The translations under genes were made by a program, and so were the position numbers. A stretch of DNA of 64,000 nucleotides from contig NZ_QSQT01000006.1 in assembly GCF_003437535.1 (NCBI RefSeq), positions 80,331 through 144,330 of the forward strand, in the 5' to 3' direction. Below the pieces are notes generated by a model. It made no database searches, had not been told where the DNA came from, and saw nothing but the letters and a program-made list of their open reading frames with translations. This stretch comes from Phocaeicola plebeius (lineage in GTDB: Bacteria; Bacteroidota; Bacteroidia; Bacteroidales; Bacteroidaceae). This document shows positions 26,664 through 37,779 of this stretch, one piece after another; position 1 is the first letter of the stretch, and the number at the start of each line of letters is the position of its first letter.

Positions 26664-27182
26664 TTTAAAGTTCCTACAGGATGGATTATGTGTAAATTAG
26701 GTGAGATTTGTGCGTTGGAGAATGGTTATGCATTTAGCAGCGATGATTATAAACAACAAGGTATACCATTAGTAAGAATCTCCAATATTTCAGATAATAC
26801 TATTAATTTGAATGGATGTGTCTTTGTTAAAAAAGAGGTAGATGATAGATTTATAGTTAAAAATGGAGATTTACTTATAGCATTGTCTGGAGCTACAACA
26901 GGAAAAATGGGAGTTTACGAAAATGAGAATATAGCATACCTAAATCAGCGAGTAGGAAATTTAAAGATTAAGAAAAATGTATTACTACCAGAATATAGGA
27001 ATTATTATATGTTCTCACAAATTGAAAAAATCCTTAAGTTAGCATATGGAGGAGCACAGCCTAATATAAGTTCAAAAATTATATGTGAACTTCAGTTTCT
27101 ACTTCCACCTCTTATGGAACAAAAACGCATCGTTCAAAAGATAGAAGAATTATATTCTTATTTTGATAATATCCAAAAAGCC

Positions 27183-27208
27183 TTAGAAGCGTGAAAACAC
27201 GCTTCTAA
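27183..27208. terminator. Perfect hairpin between silent cassette B and recombinase gene
   Basis: TTAGAAGCGTG, loop AAAA, CACGCTTCTAA: 11 bp, perfect, covering the stop of cassette B and lying just before the recombinase stop. There is no long T-run, so it could be a weak bidirectional terminator for convergent transcripts. Confidence 0.45.
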
Positions 27209-27215
27209 AGTAATT

Positions 27216-28019
27216 TTACCAATTTACTACCTTATCTACAATTTTTTGCTGTTCACTTGCTGTACGGCGAAGATAAATGCGGGTTGTTTCAATACTTTCA
27301 TGCCCCATAAGGTCGGCAAGTAGAGCGAGATCATTGAAACGGTCAAGAAAGTTTTTGGCAAAACGATGACGGAATGAATGAGGGTAAACCACTTCTTTGT
27401 TCATTCCATATTTTTCTGCAAAATGTTTGAGTTGTGATGCTATACCACGAGTGGTAATACGCTGCCCAAAACGATTTAGAAAGATATATCCAGATGTTAA
27501 GCCTTGGCCTTTTAACCATTTATCTGCCTCTGTTCGTAGAGTCTTAGGTATATATAACCTACGAATCTTTCCACCTTTACTATATAGGTCAAGATAACCT
27601 ACACCGATATGTTCCGCTTTGATATGGAGCAATTCACTAACTCGTGCTCCGGTAGCAGCCATAAACCACACTATAAAATACCATTCATCATAACCATCTG
27701 TCTTAAGTCTGGCTTTGAGAAATTTATAATCTGCATCACTGATTACGTTTTCCAAAAAATTTTTCTGTTGTACCTTTACAAACTTCACTTTCAATTTTTC
27801 TTGCTTTGTAAACTCCAGATACTTGTTAATTCCCTGCAAACGAAGATTGACAGTTTGAGGTTTGAAGTTTTCGACTAAATACCCCTTGTATGCTAAAAGG
27901 TTCCTTTTGTTCACTTCCCCATAATGGTTGAGAAAATACTCTATAGTCCACACATACGAGTTAATAGTGTTTCTAGCAAGATTAGTTCTTGCTAAATGAT
28001 TTTTGAATTTTGTTACCAT
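27216..28019 (-). CDS. Tyrosine recombinase, hsdS invertase
   Basis: A 267-residue site-specific recombinase. The N-terminal SAM-like core-binding domain covers about residues 1-90. The catalytic domain shows Arg in ATGARVSELL, HxxR in PHSFRHRF, His in LMGHESIETT and the nucleophile Tyr in RIYLRRT. This is the short integrase type used for DNA inversion, not the longer integrases of conjugative elements. I chose the ATG at 28019; the longer frame to 28073 would run into the cassette C repeat. It lies inside the invertible segment between silent cassettes B and C. Only 47 bp separate its start from cassette C, and no TAnnTTTG box is seen there, so its promoter may lie in cassette C. By position and type it should catalyse the inversions between the hsdS repeats. 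Confidence 0.9.
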   Translation of the reverse strand: MVTKFKNHLARTNLARNTINSYVWTIEYFLNHYGEVNKRNLLAYKGYLVENFKPQTVNLRLQGINKYLEFTKQEKLKVKFVKVQQKNFLENVISDADYKFLKARLKTDGYDEWYFIVWFMAATGARVSELLHIKAEHIGVGYLDLYSKGGKIRRLYIPKTLRTEADKWLKGQGLTSGYIFLNRFGQRITTRGIASQLKHFAEKYGMNKEVVYPHSFRHRFAKNFLDRFNDLALLADLMGHESIETTRIYLRRTASEQQKIVDKVVNW

Positions 28020-28066
28020 ACTACATTGATTTAAAATGAATATGATAATAATATAAAAAAACGTAT

Positions 28067-28097
28067 CGCGCATTATACGCAGTTACCTAAAGGATGG
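28067..28097 (+). repeat. hsdS inverted repeat 3, left copy
   Basis: 31 bp identical to the reverse complement of 29001-29031. It starts cassette C and encodes HYTQLPKGW in frame in both copies. Its first 13 bp (CGCGCATTATACG) also occur at 26651-26663, making that 13-mer common to all three TRD2 entrances. Confidence 0.9.
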
Positions 28098-28553
28098 TTA
28101 GTTGCCCCCATGCAAATACTATGTTCTTTGATTGATGGCAATAAACAAAATGGCATAGAACGAATAAATCTTGATGTCAAATATTTGCGTGGTGAACGAG
28201 AACCGAAGACTTTAACTTCAGGCAAATTTATACCTGCAAATTCTCTTTTAATTTTAGTTGATGGGGAGAACTCTGGTGAGGTATTCAGAACTCCAATCGA
28301 AGGTTATCAAGGTAGCACTTTCAAACAGTTGTCTATCAACGAAAATATGAATACAGAATATTTGTTACAAGTTATCAACTTTTATAGAAAATTATTGCGA
28401 GAGAACAAGATTGGCTCTGCCATTCCTCATTTAAACAAGAAGCTGTTTAAAGAAATCAAAGTTTCTATACCACCCTATAAGGAGCAACAAAGGATAGTAG
28501 ATTCTATAAATAAAGCGTTTATGTTTCTAGATATGATAATGGAGAATTTATAA
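28067..28553 (+). pseudogene. hsdS: Silent hsdS cassette C (TRD2-C only)
   Basis: A partial hsdS of about 161 codons, opposite in direction to the expressed gene. It begins at the 31-bp repeat and encodes one target-recognition domain (from GWLVAPMQILCSLIDG) and the C-terminal helix ending SIPPYKEQQRIVDSINKAF...MIMENL. It lacks the N-terminal TRD, central helix, start and promoter, so it is a storage copy. Its last codons converge with those of the expressed gene, with an overlap of 6 bp at 28548-28553. The ATG at 28110 is an internal codon. Confidence 0.85.
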
Positions 28554-28573
28554 ACTCTCCATTATCATATCTA
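28528..28573. repeat. 18-bp inverted repeat joining two hsdS 3' ends
   Basis: TAGATATGATAATGGAGA at 28528-28545 and its reverse complement at 28556-28573, with a 10-bp spacer holding both stop codons. It codes for the shared LDMIME end of the expressed HsdS and cassette C. It can fold into a hairpin ending both convergent frames, and it marks the outer edge of TRD2 exchange. Confidence 0.75.
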
Positions 28574-29915
28574 ATTTAGCAAAGATACTGTGAACGGCAA
28601 AAACAATTCGTTTTTGCTCTTTTTGGGGTGGTATTGGTATCTCTAATTTAGAATATTCAGAAATCCAATATCGTTTATGAGTGTCACCTATTAATCTTGT
28701 TATGCTCATAAAGATTGCTACATAATCAATCTCAACATTTTGATTTACTTTAAGTATTTTCATTGCCGATGATTTTACCTTGAAAGGGAAATTAACCAGT
28801 TTTGAATCTGTTGTAAAATCATCAAATATTATACAAGGAAGATTTGAATATATACCTGTCGTTTCATTAGTATAGCCAATTATAAAAGACTTACCAGCCG
28901 TCAAAACAGGAGTTGAATAAGAAGTATCATAATCCGTAGATTCTACGATATAATCCGTTGGTTGTTCATAATCAGTAATTTGCTCAAGTCTACAAATAGC
29001 CCATCCTTTAGGTAACTGCGTATAATGCGCGTTATCACAAGTAATTTTAGTACTCGGATTGATGCGCTTGAGCAGTTCTGATGCGGGTTCGTCATTTGGA
29101 TCTTGTGGTACGAGTTTACCATGAATGGCAAGGTCTAGTATCTTGCTTTTGGCTTGCTTGATGATTGTCTGTAAGTCTGATTTATTTTGGTCTATTTGGT
29201 TAATGAGAGAAAACCACCGTTTTATTTCTTTTATTATCCGTTTTTGCTCTGTAAGAGGTGGTAAAGGAATTGGTATCGATTTTATTAAATCTGTATTAAG
29301 ATTTGGTTGGGCTGCACCTTGGTCTATTTTTCTAAAACTATCTGTCTTTGATTTAAGAAACCAATATAAATACAGCTGTATTTCTTTATTTATATAAAGA
29401 AAAGCAGCAATACCATCGTTAAAAGTCGTTGAAAAAGTAGTAATTTTAGGTACGCCTAAAGTTGCTCCACTATTTGTCAATAATAATGTTCCTTCATTAA
29501 CCAATCTAGTTTTTTTCAGGCCGGCCTCTTTTATTGTATATTCTGCTTTATATACATATATCTCATCATCTTTAGTTAAATCTGCTACTTTTAAAAAAGG
29601 AATTGCTCCATTATAATATTTTTCATCTCCTGCAGGACGTGGAGATCCTCCTCTAACAACATCACATAATTCATCTACTGTCGTCCATACCCAATTATTG
29701 GGCATCTCAAATGATACGTTCTCATAATGGGGCGTATCGGAAGTTTTAGCTGTTTTTTTACTACGCTTTATTTTTCCCTCTTTTATCAAACGTTCCTTCT
29801 CTGCTTTAATGCGTTCAAGCAATACAGATGCAGGTTCGTCATTCGGATCTTGAGGAACAAGTTTACCACGAATGGCGAGATCTAATATTTTTTGACGTAA
29901 TTTCTTTGTATCCAT
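28548..29915 (-). CDS. hsdS: Type I restriction specificity subunit HsdS (expressed copy)
   Basis: A 455-residue DNA-recognition subunit. Order: N-terminal helix (MDTKKLRQKILDLAIRGKLV), TRD1-A (from NNWVWTTVDELCDVVRGGS to PLPPLTEQKRI), central conserved helix (SKILDLAIHGKLVPQD), TRD2-A (from GWAICRLEQITDYEQPTDY to PIPPQKEQKRI) and C-terminal helix. The two helices are near-duplicates. It is the last gene of hsdR-hsdM-DUF1016-hsdS. I chose the ATG at 29915, just after the DUF1016 stop at 29921, because it gives the usual MDTKKL-type N-terminus; an alternative start at 29948 overlaps that gene. Specificity should change by inversion with cassettes B and C. Confidence 0.93.
   Translation of the reverse strand: MDTKKLRQKILDLAIRGKLVPQDPNDEPASVLLERIKAEKERLIKEGKIKRSKKTAKTSDTPHYENVSFEMPNNWVWTTVDELCDVVRGGSPRPAGDEKYYNGAIPFLKVADLTKDDEIYVYKAEYTIKEAGLKKTRLVNEGTLLLTNSGATLGVPKITTFSTTFNDGIAAFLYINKEIQLYLYWFLKSKTDSFRKIDQGAAQPNLNTDLIKSIPIPLPPLTEQKRIIKEIKRWFSLINQIDQNKSDLQTIIKQAKSKILDLAIHGKLVPQDPNDEPASELLKRINPSTKITCDNAHYTQLPKGWAICRLEQITDYEQPTDYIVESTDYDTSYSTPVLTAGKSFIIGYTNETTGIYSNLPCIIFDDFTTDSKLVNFPFKVKSSAMKILKVNQNVEIDYVAIFMSITRLIGDTHKRYWISEYSKLEIPIPPQKEQKRIVFAVHSIFAKLDMIMESL
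29001..29031 (-). repeat. hsdS inverted repeat 3, right copy
   Basis: Reverse complement of 28067-28097, exact over 31 bp, at the start of TRD2-A in the expressed gene. Inversion of the 0.96-kb segment between them would swap TRD2-A and TRD2-C. Confidence 0.9.
29019..29096 (-). repeat. hsdS inverted repeat 2, right copy
   Basis: Reverse complement of 26586-26663 with one mismatch over 78 bp. It partly overlaps repeat 3 (29019-29031), so the same short core could be used for both exchanges. Confidence 0.9.
29715..29747 (-). repeat. hsdS inverted repeat 1, right copy
   Basis: Reverse complement of 25941-25973, exact over 33 bp, upstream of TRD1-A in the expressed gene. Inversion of the 3.8-kb segment between the copies swaps the whole TRD1-TRD2 body and also flips the recombinase gene. 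Confidence 0.92.
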
Positions 29916-29920
29916 TTCGG

Positions 29921-31072
29921 CTAGTCTTTGTTTAAGAATAGATTGCAAAACTCATTCAGCTGTTGCTGCATGCGTTCTTGCGGAATGAGAATGCGTTTGT
30001 ATTCAGCAATCATGGTAGGACTCATGCTTCGACTCATAGCATATTCTACTACTACCCGGTCTGCTTCAGGGCAGAGAATGATACCAATAGACGGATTTTC
30101 GTTTGAACGTTTTACATCCCGATCGAGTGCTTCCAAATAAAATTCTAGTTGCCCAAGGTCACGAGGATGAAACTTCGTCTTTTTTAATTCCACAGCAACC
30201 AATGCCTGTAAACCACGATGAAAGAACAGTAAGTCAGCCTTGAATGTAGATGTTCCAATATTAAGACGATATTCCTGATCCATGAATATAAAATCCTTTC
30301 CCAGTTCAAGAATAAACTGTTTCATGTGTTCTACCAAGCCATTTCTTAGTATTGATTCGCTATGCTTTTTCGGCAAATTAAGAAAATCTACAAACAGAGT
30401 ATCTTTAAACATGATTGGTGCATTAGGATATCTTTCGAGTAATCCTTTTGACATATTGTCCTTATTACCTAATAAACCTACATAAGTCTGATTGGAAATG
30501 CAACGTTGCATTTCTTTATAAGAAAGATGTTCCTTGTTGGCGTAAAGAATGTAAAATATACGTTCCTCATTACTTTTGCAGCGGCATAGAATTTCTATAT
30601 GATTGGACAATGTAGTTAGTTCCAATATTTTAGGCATTTGTCCAGCTGTTGACTGAACAATTTGTGTAACCATTGACTGCACAATTGTAGCTGATTCTTG
30701 TACATGGTTGCCCACTTCAATTTGTGCAGATGCTGTCTGCACAAATTCTGTATTCAAATATTGTTTTATTGCCGCTATAAATGTTTCCGATGAATACTCA
30801 TCATAAAACATTACCATATTATAAATACTTCTCTTGCTATATCCTTTTAGGTCAGGTCGTTGAGAACGTATATATTCGGATAATTGTGAAACGACTTTAC
30901 TTCCCCATTCTTCGCTCCTCAGTTTGGCCGATACATATCCGCCTACATGCCATGCAGTAAGCAGCAATTCTTCGTTGACTACTCTTGAAGCATTGCTTTT
31001 ATGTTGGAGAATAATATCTACGATTTCTCCAAATTGCTGTTCTATTGATATTGCGATGTCGGTATTCTTCAT
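29921..31072 (-). CDS. DUF1016/YhcG-type PDDEXK nuclease-domain protein
   Basis: A 383-residue protein (388 if started at the overlapping ATG at 31087). The N-terminal half has the DUF1016 helical part (VVNEELLLTAWHVGGYVSAKL, GYSKRSIYNMVMFYDEY). The C-terminal half has the nuclease-like fold with an Asp in TFKADLLFFH and the Glu-x-Lys strand VAVELKKTKF, then the conserved GIILCPEADRVVVEYA. It lies between hsdM and hsdS, overlapping or abutting both, so it is part of the RM operon. Such proteins often accompany type I systems but their role is not settled; they may protect, restrict or act as an accessory nuclease. The middle (about residues 95-165) is rich in Gln, Ser and Thr and less conserved. 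Confidence 0.88.
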   Translation of the reverse strand: MKNTDIAISIEQQFGEIVDIILQHKSNASRVVNEELLLTAWHVGGYVSAKLRSEEWGSKVVSQLSEYIRSQRPDLKGYSKRSIYNMVMFYDEYSSETFIAAIKQYLNTEFVQTASAQIEVGNHVQESATIVQSMVTQIVQSTAGQMPKILELTTLSNHIEILCRCKSNEERIFYILYANKEHLSYKEMQRCISNQTYVGLLGNKDNMSKGLLERYPNAPIMFKDTLFVDFLNLPKKHSESILRNGLVEHMKQFILELGKDFIFMDQEYRLNIGTSTFKADLLFFHRGLQALVAVELKKTKFHPRDLGQLEFYLEALDRDVKRSNENPSIGIILCPEADRVVVEYAMSRSMSPTMIAEYKRILIPQERMQQQLNEFCNLFLNKD

Positions 31073-31076
31073 ACGC

Positions 31077-35220
<4,144 letters not shown>

Positions 35221-35270
35221 ATGTTCCTATATTTTTGCATTATCGGAAGTTATACACTTAAAAAATAATA

Positions 35271-35282
35271 ATGAACGTTCAT
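35271..35282. promoter_or_regulatory. Palindrome in hsdR leader
   Basis: ATGAACGTTCAT is a perfect 12-bp palindrome 51 bp before hsdR, within its predicted untranslated leader. It may be an operator or RNA stem; nothing links it to a known regulator. Confidence 0.3.
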
Positions 35283-35618
35283 AACATTATAGGTATCAAT
35301 TCACAAAAAACTTTTACCCAACTCTAATAGTTATGACTGACGATACCTGTTTTTAAAAACGGGCCCTATCCTAATTTCTATATTTAGATGTAATTATATT
35401 ATGCAAATATAACAAATTATATCAGACAGATTTTTGAGTTTTTATACTTTTCTTTCTGTGACAGAGATTTACTCAACACATCATATCATGTATTTTTTAC
35501 TGATTCACACTATACAAGTCTACCCCGCAGTCAACATACACTTACAGCATAATAGCTTACTAAACCAACTATAAAGAAAAAACACACCAAGTTTATCTGA
35601 AAATCTTACCACACACTC

Positions 35619-35706
35619 TACGTTGCGCGCAGCAAAAACCTACGTTTCACGATAGGAAAACGTACGTTTCCGTCAAGGAAAACATAGGTTTCCCGTTCGA
35701 GAAACA
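35619..35706. repeat. 22-bp tandem palindromic array 2 (four units)
   Basis: Units start at 35619, 35641, 35663 and 35685. The pattern is TACGTTTCC, five bases, GGAAAACA. Units 2/3 match at 16 and 3/4 at 14 of 22 positions. In unit 1 both arms change together: TTGC and GCAA replace TTTCC and GGAAA, keeping the dyad. The joint between units 2 and 3 is a 12-bp palindrome, AAACGTACGTTT. Confidence 0.9.
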
Positions 35707-35932
35707 TAAAAAAGACAAAAGAAAATAAGCATATACGCCACGGTATTCAGCACTTATCAAACGAAGGTTCCCTAACCATGTTTCCTCTTTTCTCAGGCAA
35801 GTAATACTCTCTGCGATTTGTCTTATTTTTTCTTTTTCTTTCTTTTTCTTGATAAAAAGCGAGGAAAAATACAGAAAAATACGTTATATTTACCACTGAG
35901 AATAAAATAACAGGTAACTAAAAAACAAAACT

Positions 35933-36904
35933 ATGACACTAAAACACTCACTTTCTTTCATATTTTGCCTGGCTTTTACCACTATCGCAGCTTGGGCGCA
36001 GAGTAACAAGTTTTCAAACTCCATCTTCCGCTTTGCCACTCGTGCCGAAGGACAAATGCTGATTACGGAACTGGATGACTATACGCGCGACTGGAACCAG
36101 TTTGACATTGACGTGCGTCTTCAAAAACCGCAAGGACGCAAATCACAGCTGTTGCAGTTTGCCATGGAACAGACACTCAACTGGAGTGACACTGAAAAAG
36201 AGCGTATCAGCAAGGCAATGAAAAGTCTGGATGCAGAAATCAAGAAACAAAGTTACAACCTCGATTTCCCGAAAGAAATCATCTTTGTAAAAACTACCCA
36301 GAAAGAAGAAGGTAATGCAGAGGCCTACACCCGCGTAAACTGGATTGCCATCGGTGAGTATGCGTTGAAGGAAGCTTCGGATGCAGATTTGAAATACCTT
36401 GTGGCCCATGAGTTGTTTCACCTGCTGACACGACAGAATTCCAACTTCAAGAAAGACATTTACAAGGTCATCGGATTCACGGTGATTGAAAAAGAAATTA
36501 TCTTCCCGTCCGATTTGGCAGAAATTCGTATTTCCAATCCGGACATCAGCCGATATGACAGTTACGGCACGTTTACCATCGGCGGACAGAAGCAATACTG
36601 CACCATGGTGATTTATACCGACAGACCTTATGACGGAAAAACGCTCTTCGACTACCTGAAAGTGGGACTTGTACCTTTGAACGGTGATTTTGTTCCTATT
36701 CAGAAGGCTGGAAAAACAATCATTTATGCACTGGATGAAGCGGAAGATTTCTACACACAAGTAGGAAAGAACACCAACTATCTCATTCATCCGGAAGAAA
36801 TCATGGCAGACAACTTTGCCTTCACGCTGATTGGCAAGAAGGACCTTGCTAATCCGGAAATAATCCAGAATGTACAGAAAGTGCTGAAGGCCAAAAATCG
36901 ATAA
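35933..36904 (+). CDS. Secreted HExxH metallopeptidase-like protein
   Basis: A 323-residue protein with a signal peptide (LSFIFCLAFTTIAAWAQ). A zinc-binding HExxH is visible as VAHELFHLLTRQ near residues 158-163, with a possible third ligand Glu in EKEIIFPSDLAEIRIS or HPEEIMADNFAF further on. No family name comes to mind. The start at 35933 is the first ATG after a near-consensus -7 box and gives the signal peptide directly. It is monocistronic, ending in a 15-bp terminator at 36926. A periplasmic or surface peptidase is the likely role; substrate unknown. Confidence 0.8.
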   Translation: MTLKHSLSFIFCLAFTTIAAWAQSNKFSNSIFRFATRAEGQMLITELDDYTRDWNQFDIDVRLQKPQGRKSQLLQFAMEQTLNWSDTEKERISKAMKSLDAEIKKQSYNLDFPKEIIFVKTTQKEEGNAEAYTRVNWIAIGEYALKEASDADLKYLVAHELFHLLTRQNSNFKKDIYKVIGFTVIEKEIIFPSDLAEIRISNPDISRYDSYGTFTIGGQKQYCTMVIYTDRPYDGKTLFDYLKVGLVPLNGDFVPIQKAGKTIIYALDEAEDFYTQVGKNTNYLIHPEEIMADNFAFTLIGKKDLANPEIIQNVQKVLKAKNR

Positions 36905-36925
36905 CCAATCAGCTTTCACAGATAT

Positions 36926-36966
36926 AAAAAAAGTCAGGCAACCGCTGAAGTGCCTGACTTTTTTTA
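36926..36966. terminator. Bidirectional terminator
   Basis: A perfect 15-bp stem: AAAAAAAGTCAGGCA (36926-36940) with TGCCTGACTTTTTTT (36951-36965). It serves the convergent HExxH and amidase genes. Confidence 0.9.
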
Positions 36967-36978
36967 TGACTTATGAGA

Positions 36979-37779
36979 TTATCTTTTCCGGTAATCCTTC
37001 TCAATAGCTAAGGTTATCCAGTTGGCTAAAGCCTGACGATTGTCGGCAATGACCAGACGTTTCTGATCCTGCGCATTCTGGATATTTCCAACTTCCAGGA
37101 AAACAGCTACCGGAGTCGTGTTGCGAAGTACGAACAGGTTACGTTCGCTCACCGTACCATCAAATCCGCGGTTGGGCTGATGGCGGTCATACTTGGAACG
37201 GAAAGTCCGCTGTATTTCCCTCGCCAGCTGTTTTCCTTTTGAACTGCCCGGTGCATGATAGAAATACACGTCAGTCTGGTTGTTCCGAGCCCGACTGTCT
37301 ACATGGATAAATACGGCACGCTTGTAGCTGCTCTTATCCTTCCGGTACATGCGGTTCACCGCATCACAACGCTGTTGCAGGCGGGCTACCTGATTCAATG
37401 GAATAGCCTTTCCCATGCAAGTTTCCCGCTTGCTGTTATTCAGTATAGCCTGGTCACGGATTCCATCCTTTGCATCCTGAATGATAAAATGCACTTTGGC
37501 CCCACGTTTCATCAACTCGCGTCCCAAGCGGAGAATGATGTCGTAAGCATACTCATCTTCATGCAATTCTTTTCCGCGGTATTTACCAATGCAGCCAGGA
37601 TCCGGTCCCCCATGTCCGCTGACAAGATAGAAAGTGGCTCCTTTCAAGGAACTGGAAGTTACCGCATACGACGCATATTTCTTTCCAAACAGCGGTTCAT
37701 AATGTCCCTTCTTCTTTCCCGTCATTCCCGAAGGAAAGCACAGCAAGCCACATAAAATCAAACATAAGAACTTCTTCAT
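36979..37779 (-). CDS. N-acetylmuramoyl-L-alanine amidase (Amidase_3)
   Basis: A 266-residue exported zinc amidase that cuts the lactyl-peptide bond of peptidoglycan. A signal peptide (KKFLCLILCGLLCFPSG) is followed by the catalytic domain: first zinc His in LVSGHGGPDPG, Glu in LHEDEYAYD, His in VFIHVDSRA and catalytic Glu in VFLEVGNIQN. The HVDSRA segment deviates from the usual HxNA of AmiC. The ATG at 37779 overlaps the stop of the upstream thioredoxin gene by one base, so the two are coupled; a GTG one codon earlier is less likely. Confidence 0.9.
   Translation of the reverse strand: MKKFLCLILCGLLCFPSGMTGKKKGHYEPLFGKKYASYAVTSSSLKGATFYLVSGHGGPDPGCIGKYRGKELHEDEYAYDIILRLGRELMKRGAKVHFIIQDAKDGIRDQAILNNSKRETCMGKAIPLNQVARLQQRCDAVNRMYRKDKSSYKRAVFIHVDSRARNNQTDVYFYHAPGSSKGKQLAREIQRTFRSKYDRHQPNRGFDGTVSERNLFVLRNTTPVAVFLEVGNIQNAQDQKRLVIADNRQALANWITLAIEKDYRKR

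Larger units (their letters stand above)
25941..27194 (+). pseudogene. hsdS: Silent hsdS cassette B (TRD1-B and TRD2-B, no start)
   Basis: A reading frame of about 417 codons with no promoter, no N-terminal helix and no start before the shared 33-bp repeat. It therefore should not be expressed in this orientation. It encodes a complete alternative pair of target-recognition domains: TRD1-B (from NWVWTTLGNIGIWQSGGTP) ending in PLPPLPEQERI, a central conserved helix nearly identical to that of the expressed gene (SKILDLAIHGKLVPQD), and TRD2-B (from GWIMCKLGEICALENGY) ending in LLPPLMEQKRIVQKI. The TRDs differ from those of the expressed HsdS, while the joints are identical at DNA level. Internal ATGs such as 26202 are not true starts. 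Confidence 0.88.
35221..35932. other. 712-bp non-coding region between hsdR and the HExxH gene
   Basis: No gene seen. From left to right it holds the hsdR leader with a palindrome at 35271-35282, an AGGTATC/GATACCT pair flanking 35300-35348, the hsdR -7 box at 35404-35411 (minus), about 200 bp of AT-rich DNA, the second 22-bp array (35619-35706), a polypyrimidine run near 35818-35850 and a near-consensus -7 (TATATTTA, 35885-35892) for the plus-strand gene at 35933. Confidence 0.7.

Noticed and set aside
27183..27208. Attachment site of the tyrosine recombinase
   Set aside because: The hairpin is a single-copy palindrome at the end of cassette B; no second copy was seen in the window, so it is better read as a weak terminator.
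35221..35260. 11-bp match (TATCGGAAGTT) between the hsdR upstream region and the 33-bp hsdS repeat
   Set aside because: It is short, outside the coding context of the repeat and lacks the rest of the site; treated as chance.
36143..36919. Antisense ORF of 258 codons over the HExxH gene
   Set aside because: It mirrors the real gene, which has a signal peptide, terminator and motif; the antisense frame has none.
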